The position numbers were made by a program, and so were the translations under genes. Below, piece after piece: positions 56,533 through 64,000 of a stretch of DNA of 64,000 bases. Every line of letters starts with the position of its first letter. Position 1 is the stretch's first letter. Under the pieces are notes generated by a model. The model was not told the origin of the DNA, did not search any database, and saw only the letters and a program-made list of their open reading frames with translations. This stretch comes from Adiantum capillus-veneris. Lineage: Eukaryota; Streptophyta; Polypodiopsida; Polypodiales; Pteridaceae. Where the stretch lies: the NCBI GenBank assembly GCA_014529385.2, contig CM043960.1, positions 75,870,410 to 75,934,409 of the forward strand, in the 5' to 3' direction.

Positions 56533-58154
56533 TGTCATAATAATCAATATCTAATTCTCCTAAATGATTTTCTCATATTAAACTGATATTTAATGTGGGG
56601 AAGTGCCAAGGGAGAAAAAGCTAGAATATTGGTTAAGCTAGCAGACCGACCACAGGAGGGATCCAAAGGAGGGAAAATAGGGATCCAAAAGGGGGGCGGG
56701 GGGGGGCATCTGCAAAAGATCCATGTGCAACAATGGGCTAAAAATACCCTAAGGTTCAACCCATTAAGACTTCCAAAATGCTAAGGTTCCAAAATTCAAA
56801 GGTTATGTCCAAAGGTCAACCCTAGGGGAATTGGATGCTTTGTGTGTGTAAAAAAAAAGTCTTTGCATATCCCTACATGGGAGGGGGCGAGTCTTTCTTC
56901 TAGGGGATGAGAGAGAAAGCCACACACACACACACACACACACACAAGCTCCCTTTACACAAAGGGAATGAGGGACACATGTCAACTCCCTAAGCCAGAT
57001 GCCCACAAGGTGTACTCAATTCCTATTGGATGGCCTTAGAGGTGGACCAATGAGAATTAGGCTAGAGTAAATCTAGTTTAATTAATTAGAAAACACTTAA
57101 TAAAAATAACCAATGAAAATTAAGTCTCCTAGATGATTATTGGACAGCCCGTGAAGGGGTCCAATAGGAATTGAGCAGCCCAATGGGCTACCTAATTCCT
57201 ATTGGTCAAAATGGGGAAAGGCCCAATGGGGATTTAATTCATTTAAATCAATTAAGTTTAATTGCTTAAGCTCTCACAAAAGGGGAAAGGGGGACACATG
57301 TCAGAAGGCTATCACTTATGCTGCTTAATAGCCATTGGCTTGACTTGGGGAGGTCCAATGGGGAGCATGCAAGAGCAAATAGCAAGACGGCTCGCCCAAG
57401 AGAGAGAGAGGGGGGGGCTGATTTTTGCAAGGCATTATCACACACACACTCACACAATCTCATGTGTGAAGAAAGAGAAGACTATCTCTTCCCAAGCTTT
57501 AATGGAGAGCTCATCACCTACTCCAAGCTTGTGAGATAGAAGCCTACATCGACACACTCTTGGCTTGTGGATGCAAATCCAACCAAGAGCCAAGCTTCAA
57601 TGCATGCTCATCTCCTCTATCAAGCTAATTACTAAGCTAAAGCTATGCTAATATGAGTGATTATGTGAGGAGATGTACATCTTTCTCGTAAGATACTCCT
57701 TCTTGCTCTCAATCTACTCTCATACCCTGCTAGCTCTCACCATCTTCGAAGGTGTGTGAGGTCTTGGGTCTGAGACCGGGGATAATTAAAGTTGTGTTTG
57801 CTAAGTGTTTTGCTTGGTGCATGAAGCTTTCATCTTCATTGCACTAGCTAGTCTTGAAGGAACACAAAGAATTGTATTGTACATTGTCTCTCTTGATGGG
57901 AGAAACCATAATACAAAGCCTTTTGAAGGGGTGACCGGCTCCATGCAAATCCGGTCCTCAACTGTTGTCAATAGCTTAATTTCTCTCTCTTTTGAAAGTA
58001 TTGTTGATGCTATCTAACTAGGGGTTATGCTTTTTGTTGCTCTCTCCACCCAAGCACTCTTGTAATTCTCATTAGGAATCTATTCTAATGAAATGCCCAC
58101 TATGTTCATGCTAATTTCTGCTACACACAATTTATTAGGCCATTAAATGTTACA
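56533..58154 (+). repeat. 5' LTR of element E (1,622 bp)
   Basis: Starts TGTCATAATAATC and ends AAATGTTACA before the primer site. It matches the LTRs of element D in opposite orientation. It contains an (AC)n run at 56923-56945 and a G-rich run near 56692-56706. Confidence 0.85.
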
Positions 58155-58155
58155 T

Positions 58156-58167
58156 TGGTATTAGAGC
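58156..58167 (+). promoter_or_regulatory. Primer-binding site of element E, tRNA-iMet type
   Basis: TGGTATTAGAGC, one C-to-T change from the exact initiator-Met site. Confidence 0.82.
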
Positions 58168-58556
58168 ACAAGGTTTCTCTTTTCTTGCTCAAGAAGGGAG
58201 GTCCTCAAGCTAGCTATAAATGGTTGGTATTATTAATTGCCTGTGAGTAAGTAGAATAGGGATTTTTCAGCCTTGCAGTGCGCCTGGCTTTGTACAGTTA
58301 ATGGGGCATCACCGTCGAGAGCTATGGTCTTAATAGTGGAGTCCTACGGGGCTTGCCTACGGCTTAACCACTATTGAGCTATTAGAAGCTTGACATGAGC
58401 CGGTGTTGTTTTGGTGTCGAAAGACCCTCTCTTCTATTCCTTGCAATTAATGGTATTTGAGCCGCGGGTACAGTAGCTTGAGTGCTTTTTCTAAAGGGGT
58501 AAAGAGGAGTATAAACTAGGGCTTGAAGTGCCAAAGTACACCTAAAAGTTGTTAGA
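58168..58556 (+). other. Leader of element E
   Basis: About 390 non-coding bases between primer site and gag ATG, similar to the corresponding stretch of element D on the other strand. Confidence 0.6.
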
Positions 58557-59729
58557 ATGGCTGACAATAGTAAAGAGAGTGAAATTAATGTTGATAACTT
58601 TGATTTTGCTCATGAGCAAGCTACTAATGATGCTTCAATGCTTGTTAACTATCTTGTTTCTAGGCTTCAACAATCCATGGGCAATCCATCTCTCCAAAGT
58701 GAAGTGCAACGGCAGCCCCGTGCTCACGAGATTCTCCAAGCTCATCACCATGATGAGAGAACACCTCGGAAGCCTCCTTGTGAGACTCCCAAAAGAGGTC
58801 TCTCTCCGATTCGGGAAGAAGAAGAGAATCCATACGAAGGGCTCAAGAATTTACTTCTTGATGATGCATCTCCTTCCCAAAGGAGAACTCAAGAGCCTCC
58901 ACCGAAGGAACGAGAAATAAGTGAGTCTCCCGCCACCTCGGCGGAGATGGCTCCACGAAGACGGCGGGCTAAACGCTCTCCATCACCACCAAAGCGGAGA
59001 TAACCATCACACTCTTCTCCACGCCATAATTCAAAGAGGGATGATAAAAAGCAAGAGAAGAAAAAGGCGAGAAAGAGGACACCCTCTTCTCCATCTTCTT
59101 CATCCTCTTCCTCTTAAGAAAGTGATGGTAAAGACAACGGAGATCAAGACAAGAAAAAGGCGAGAAAGAGGCCACCCTCTTCTCCAGCTTCTTCAAATTC
59201 TTCACCTTATGAAGAAAGTGATGGGGCAACCTTTGAACCATCAAAAAGAAGAGGCCATAAGAAATCCTATGCCGCATGGAAGAGGTCATCCAAGCTGAAG
59301 AGGTTCAAAGAGGGAGGGAAGAGCATCTCTTTCCTTACCTATGATGGCACCTTTGGTGCTACGGACAAAGTCTTGGCCTTTATCCAGCAATTCGATGCGG
59401 CGTTTGGAGATGAGGGCTTCAAGGAGTCCTCTAAGCTACGCCATGTAGCTATGCACTTTCAAAAGTCCGTCAGGCAATGGTGGTCTAGACTACAAGCCAA
59501 CGGTGAAGCTCCACGAACATGGAAAGCTTTAAGAGCTTCCATTATGAAGCAGTTTTTGGCCACCGATGCCAAAGACAAAGTACTTACCGAATGGAGAATC
59601 TTAAAACTCTCTCCCAATGAATCCATCCAAAAATATGTAGACAAGTTTTGGGACCTACAACTCAAAGCCACTGTCTATAAAAAGTTGGATTTTGGAGAGC
59701 AAAAGAAACAATTTTGTGCGGGCTTAACT
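58557..59729 (+). pseudogene. gag: Element E gag, first part
   Basis: ATG at 58557 (MADNSKESEIN, FDFAHEQATND). One frame throughout, with TAA at 59001 and 59115. N-terminal part, then basic Arg/Lys segments alternating with Ser-rich tracts (RKRTPSSPSSSSSSS), then the capsid-type domain: SISFLTYDGTFGATDKVLA, RQWWSRL, FLATDAKDKVLTEW, IQKYVDKFWDLQL. The frame reaches CAGLT and is cut by the LTR of element F at 59730; the next codons (EEMAEYVNS) appear at 63217. Compared with the same region of D, this copy has kept its frame better. Confidence 0.87.
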
Positions 59730-59920
59730 TGAAGGGGATCGGGGAGCACCACAGACAGAGAGTGAGAGAGAGAGAAGGAGACACACACACGATGTGGGTG
59801 GGGAGACTGTGAAGTGGCAGTTCCCCCTATACAGTATACTCACTATAAGTATAGGGTAACAATGGGCGGGCACCCATGACCTGGGCGACCGGTCAAGGCA
59901 CATAGGCCTTAACCCCAACA
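59730..59920 (-). repeat. 3' LTR of element F (191 bp)
   Basis: Plus-strand ends TGAAGGGG ... CCCCAACA. A GA-rich/CA-rich segment and CTATACAGTATACTCACTATA lie in the middle. Confidence 0.95.
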
Positions 59921-59930
59921 ACCTCCCACT
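59921..59930 (-). promoter_or_regulatory. Polypurine tract of element F
   Basis: Sense AGTGGGAGGT directly before the LTR start TGTTGGGG. The same TGGGAGGT-TGTTGGG layout is seen in element G. Confidence 0.75.
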
Positions 59931-60133
59931 TAAAGGCCAATGTGCCTTTAAGCAAGATCTACTAGTGTACAACTAATAGAAGGTGAGAGATTCTCTCAAC
60001 CTATGCCCACTGACTCTCGATGAGCTAGTGCATCCGGCTCTACTGATAGACAAACATCCCGCTGCGAAAGCCACACAGAGCTAGCTCCAAGCTCTACAAA
60101 GAATCTACAAGAGCTCATGCACTCCTGCAAGTA
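59931..60133 (-). other. Element F, end of coding region to PPT
   Basis: About 200 bases with only residual RNase H-like sequence in the minus strand; nothing else recognised. Confidence 0.5.
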
Positions 60134-61654
60134 TCAGTCCAATACCTGCAAACCTCCCCTATGCTCTATGCCGAGATCAGTCATCGAAAAACTAATCAAC
60201 CCTGCTGCAAATGCTCCCAGTGCAACTGCTATGTCGGGCCTCGAGATCAGCATCTCGTACATGAGGACACCGAACGTTGATGCAACCCTGGCAACCTTTG
60301 CCACCTCCAACTCAGAACTCAACTCATGGCAATCCTGTCCCCTATCATAGAGACCATGGCACTCTGACTCCGAGCTCTGGAGTGACTCCTCGTGCCCACC
60401 ACATATCACATGTGTACCATAAGTATCCATCTGTCCTGAATCTGCATTAAGCTCTGGCTCTGTCAACATCTCAGCATCCATGCGAGTCATCTCTGTCATC
60501 ACCTCTGATGACTCATCCTGCTGTGACTCGCTAGAGCTGTCCCGCTCTACCTGTGCATCCGTAGACGCAACCTGCACAACAAAGTCACTGCTCTACACTC
60601 CATGCAAAGCATCCTGCAACCCACAAGCAAAAGAGACTTGCCTGCTCTCTCGCTCTCTACCTGGCTGCATGATCACAGAGACAACACTATCTCTCACGTG
60701 ATCCACATGCAATGGGTAACCTGTACCACTCCTGGCACCTCTCGCAATCACTAGCGAACCCAAATGCATCACAAAATCTCGCTCTCGTAGTGAAATCTGA
60801 CATCCACAATCTCTAAGCTGACCAATCGAGATCATATCTCATCTCATATCTGGCACATAACGCACATGACGCAGGGTAAATCTCATAACATTGGGCAAGG
60901 ACAAACATACGTCTCCTGCACCTTCAATGTCATACACAACACCATCATCCATGTGCACACAACCAAGTCTCCCACTAGAAAACATGCTAAACCACTCACA
61001 ATGCGACGTGACATGGAAAGTAGCATCTGAATCTAGTAACCAATGTGAAGACAATGTGCAATCCGATATGCAATCCGTAGACATAAGATCGTCTAAAGAC
61101 AAGCTAGATGTAAATGTGACATCGCCGTCACAAGCATACTCAGTAACCATCGTACTGATCTCACTAGCATCTGTCGTGCCCAAATCTGCATCATGCATCT
61201 GTCGCCTCCGTTGTCTCAAACGCCTGAAACATCGACGCCTAATGTGCCCTCTATGTCCACAATGCCAACATGTCAAGTCTCTATGCCGTCGAGACTTGCG
61301 TTTGGGACCAATCTCTCCCATGGACATAGAAGTGGGACTAGACTCCCCTGTAGGCATGGATGTCGCATACATAGCATGTAAACTCTGCCATAAAGCATGA
61401 TTTGTAGTCTCCCTCGAGACCTGCCAGTCAACAGACTCAACCAGATGCAAACGAATCGTAGACATTGCCAACTCATCAAGATCCTGCCAATCATCATCAC
61501 GCATAGACTTGGGCTTCGCCGATAAACCACACAAGGGTTTATCCTGCCCCAAATCTGCCAATGCAACAAGCATATGCTCCTTCCAAGCAACAAACTCTGT
61601 ACCATCAAACTGTGTCAGACCATAACGCTCGAAGTCAAATGAAAAATCAGCCAT
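60134..61654 (-). pseudogene. gag-pol: Element F gag-protease ORF with internal pol deletion
   Basis: Start taken at the ATG at 61654-61652 (MADFSFDFERYGL, TQFDGTEFVAWKEHM), a typical copia gag opening; the frame is open 12 codons further upstream. Gag domain is short: it ends at SLHAMYATSMP and after ~25 residues meets the zinc knuckle CWHCGHRGHIRRRC. Protease follows with HWLLDSDATFHVTSHC, where the usual D-S-G-A-T has Asp for Gly. Then YVPDMR, TGA at 60841-60839, and DMISIGQLRDCG of the pre-integrase region. TAG at 60595-60593 follows, then a Ser/Glu/Asp-rich linker and a scrap of the RT end (LMYEMLISRPDIAVALGA), with a stop at 60134. All pieces share one frame. Integrase and the RT core are absent. 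Confidence 0.82.
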
Positions 61655-63006
61655 AATGCTCGCAAAAGAGCAACCAACAATGAGTAGCAAATGTCAACCA
61701 AATCAGCCCTAAACTGGCTCGAATCGCATCAACAAAAGTCTGCAAATATGGCTGCAAATCAGCCCCAAAATTCAGCTCTTAAACAGCTGCATATACAAGT
61801 CACAAATGTGTCCCAAATCAGCCTACAACTGAGCCATACATGGACACCTGCAAAGAGGAAACAATGGCTGAAAATTCAGCGCCCAAATAAGCCCTCAAAC
61901 CTGCCTGTAAACTTGTAAACCTGTAAAACCTGTAGCTGAAACCTGTTGAAAAACCTCAAGCCATTAGTTCTCGAATCAGGCTACCTAGCTCGTAGCCACA
62001 CAAGCATACATCACAATACTCACTCATGTGAGTGTGCCAAGATAGCTGTACGCCTGTCAAACCGTGAGCGAATCACCAAGCCCACACTGTGCGGTATCGA
62101 TGCATACACACGCACAAATCTCCCACCTGCAGAGAACACCGCACGCAAATGCTGAGTGCAACCCACAATCTCTACCTAGATCGCATAAATGATGCGCATA
62201 AAACTCCTGGGAAAATTTTGCCAGAGTTTCGTCAGTAAAACGGCCACAAAACCAGTAACCAAACTGACTGCACGCTCAAAACCATGAGCAACCAAAGCAC
62301 ATCAAACCGCACTCCAAATGCATGCACCAATCTCCACACTTTGCATACATCATTGCAAACACCTGCAAATCTAGTACACAAATATCTGCTCTACCTGTGA
62401 CTGCCAAAAAACATGCTCGAGACATACATTGCCGAGCTCAAAATGCAATCACATTAGTCTCCCTGAGCATCAAGCCACATAAGGCATACATCGTATCCTC
62501 CCACCTGTGAGGAAACTTGCAGCAAATATCACTCACATTTGAGAGCAAACCATGTGTGGAATCTTCGACACACAATAAACAACTGCTGCTACAGAAAATT
62601 CAGCGTTCAGAATTTTAAAATTCTGATATGACGAGCGCGTCCGGAGCGTGCCAAAACCCCAAGGTAGACTCCTAGATCACATGTATCCGAGTCCAGGTGT
62701 GAAAGCTATGCCAAAAACCTCCGTTTCGACCCAAAAATGCAGCATAAACTGCCAAAAGAGGGCTGAAAATGCAGCTCCTCAACCGTAGCTCGAATGAGGT
62801 TTCTGATGGCTCGAATGGATTCGAAAGGGGGGTAAAACGTTAGGACACCTGGTGGAAACGCTCTCAGAAAGCTGAATTTGTCGATGCCGAAGTCAAAACC
62901 CTGTTTGCACTCTTGAAAGTGCGCGCGCGCGGACGCAATTTTGGGAATGAAACTGGCTCTCCGCTGTCGTCGTGACTGTGCACACACGCGCTCCCTCCGC
63001 ACCTAC
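61655..63006 (-). other. Long untranslated leader of element F
   Basis: About 1.35 kb between primer site and gag ATG, long for a 3.5-kb element, with no recognised frame. It repeats short motifs on the plus strand: AAATCAGCC or AAATTCAGC (61706-61880), the palindrome GCTGAAAATTCAGC at 61869, and GCTGAAAATGCAGC near 62760. Confidence 0.6.
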
Positions 63007-63018
63007 GCTCTAATACCA
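63007..63018 (-). promoter_or_regulatory. Primer-binding site of element F, tRNA-iMet type
   Basis: Sense TGGTATTAGAGC, two bases after the LTR end CCTTCA; one C-to-T difference from the exact site. Confidence 0.85.
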
Positions 63019-63020
63019 AT

Positions 63021-63211
63021 TGAAGGGGATCGGGGAGCACCACAGACAGAGAGTGAGAGAGAGAGAAGGAGACACACACACGATGTGGGTGGGGAGACTG
63101 TGAAGTGGCAGCTCCCCCTATACAGTATACTCACTATAAGTATAGGGTAACAGTGGGCGGGCGCCCATGACCTGGGCAACCGGTCAAGGCACATAGACCT
63201 TAACCCCAACA
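63021..63211 (-). repeat. 5' LTR of element F (191 bp)
   Basis: Identical to 59730-59920 except five transitions. Confidence 0.95.
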
Positions 63212-63216
63212 TAACC

Positions 63217-64000
63217 GAAGAAATGGCGGAGTATGTCAACTCCCAAAGGCCACCTACCATATCGGCGGTAATACACCATACTATGGTGGCCTCACGAATC
63301 AATTTCCAAACGGGCGCTAAAAGAAACAATAAGCCCCCGGAAAACAAGGGTTCCAATGAGCCTAAGGGGAAGGACAATGTCCAAAAGTCTCCTAAGGGCA
63401 ACTCCAACAAAGCTAAAGAGAAGGGAGTTTACAAAGGTAAGAACAAACTCTCTCCTGAAGAGCTTGAGCGTTATCGCAAGGATAACCGGTGTTTCAAGTG
63501 CGGCGAACAAGGGCATGCGTACCGCGCTTGTCCCCAAAAGAACAACTGCCAAGATCCTCCTAGAGCTTCCTTGGTTGAAATCCAAGAGGAGGAGACTCAC
63601 CAAACTCACCACAAAGGATCTCCTCTATGCCATGCTTGGGGAAAGGTAAGAGAACATGATGCTTTTATTCTCTTTGACCTTGGTTCTTGACCCTGGTTCT
63701 ACTCACAATTTTATATCTATAGAGTTGGCTACCAAGCTAGGCATACAATCCTACGAGATGGGAGATGTCCTACCCGTAGACAGTGCCTTCAAGGGGCAAG
63801 AAGCTTCAGTCACTCCCTTAATCGGGAAATTGAGGCTTCATGTCCAAGGCTATGTGGACAAAGAGGACTTCTTTATTTCTCCTCTCAAGCATGAGGATGT
63901 AATCCTAGGGGCACCATGGTTTAACCGCCTGGCTGCCGATGTTAAATTTCCTGAAAGGAGAATCTCCTTTAAGTTCAAGGAAAAAAACATGTATATATGC
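63217..64000 (+). pseudogene. gag-pro: Element E gag nucleocapsid and protease (partial)
   Basis: Continues the gag of element E after F: EEMAEYVNSQRPP, a Lys/Asn/Gly-rich basic stretch, then zinc knuckle CFKCGEQGHAYRAC at about 63490-63531. The linker to protease ends CHAWGKVREHD. At 63676-63701 a 13-base direct duplication splits the retropepsin active site: the first copy gives LFDLGS and a stop, and the second starts the FDPGSTHNFIS-like site one frame on. From there protease is open to the window edge (LATKLGIQS, LGAPWFNRLAA). RT and the remainder lie outside. Confidence 0.86.
63676..63701 (+). repeat. 13-bp tandem duplication at the protease active site of element E
   Basis: GACCTTGGTTCTT (63676-63688) followed by GACCCTGGTTCTA (63689-63701). 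It adds 13 bases (+1 frame) and creates a TGA. Confidence 0.88.

Larger units (their letters stand above)
59730..63211 (-). mobile_element. Ty1/copia derivative F, complete, nested in element E
   Basis: 3,482-bp minus-strand element bounded by two 191-bp LTRs (59730-59920 and 63021-63211) that differ at five positions, all transitions. Target duplication TAACT (59725-59729) and TAACC (63212-63216), 4 of 5 bases. Polypurine tract beside the 3' LTR and initiator-Met primer site beside the 5' LTR. Inside is one gag-protease-like frame with two stops and an RT/RNase H C-terminal scrap; integrase and most RT are missing, so it is non-autonomous. Removing it restores the gag frame of element E. It is the youngest insertion that can be ordered in this window. 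Confidence 0.93.
56533..64000 (+). mobile_element. Ty3/gypsy (chromovirus-like) element E (3' end off window)
   Basis: Plus-strand element of the same family as D: 5' LTR 56533-58154, primer site, gag from 58557, interrupted by copia element F (59730-63211), then gag nucleocapsid and protease to the window edge. It sits in the gag of element J. The left flanking bases are TTGCC; the right target copy is outside the window. Confidence 0.87.

Overview
The window is a transposon graveyard from a land plant nuclear genome with a large, repeat-rich intergenic space. The signs are: almost every recognisable coding stretch is LTR-retrotransposon gag/pol; primer-binding sites match plant tRNAs (initiator Met, Glu, probably Asp and Thr); one short exon-like island has GT-AG style borders; GA/CT microsatellites are long and frequent; and no bacterial operon structure is present. 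The clade cannot be fixed from the sequence alone.

Layout, left to right. 1-5831: Ty3/gypsy element A (minus strand, 3' end off the window) with a tRNA-Glu type primer site and a pol frame broken by one TAG. It sits inside the gag of a Ty1/copia element B (5832-7225). 7901-8673: 3' end of a LINE. 8833-10151: a 350-bp tandem duplication and a copia-like leader/LTR. 11041-11681: SINE-like sequence, a 28-base C run and one candidate host exon. 13090-17130: decayed copia pieces in opposite orientations. 17131-21050: no gene seen, several microsatellites. 21110-23130: a minus-strand copia pseudogene fused to a LINE fragment. 23146-27569: element I, an LTR element whose long broken ORF is not recognisable gag or pol. 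27781-36304: Ty3/gypsy element C (minus, two LTRs). 36305-37500: an unrecognised coding remnant and an LTR end with an Asp-type primer site. 38200-42590: Ty3/gypsy element K (plus, gag-protease only) with an unusually long tRNA-like primer site. 43549-45222 and 54031-54202: TATA box, AT-rich repeat leader and gag start of element H, split by Ty3/gypsy element D (45223-54025, minus). 54862-56532: 5' LTR and gag of Ty3/gypsy element J, cut by Ty3/gypsy element E (56533-64000, plus). E is itself cut by a complete short copia derivative F (59730-63211) with two 191-bp LTRs and a 5-bp target duplication.

C, D and E are related families with the same gag start, DPG-type protease where it survives, related RT and a degenerate chromodomain-like tail in C and D, so they are probably chromoviruses. 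Most elements are broken by stops and frameshifts. In several places the stops and primer-site changes are the C-to-T or G-to-A type expected from decay of methylated DNA. The nesting gives a relative age order: B before A; H before D; J before E; E before F. No functional host gene, tRNA gene, rRNA or CRISPR array was found.
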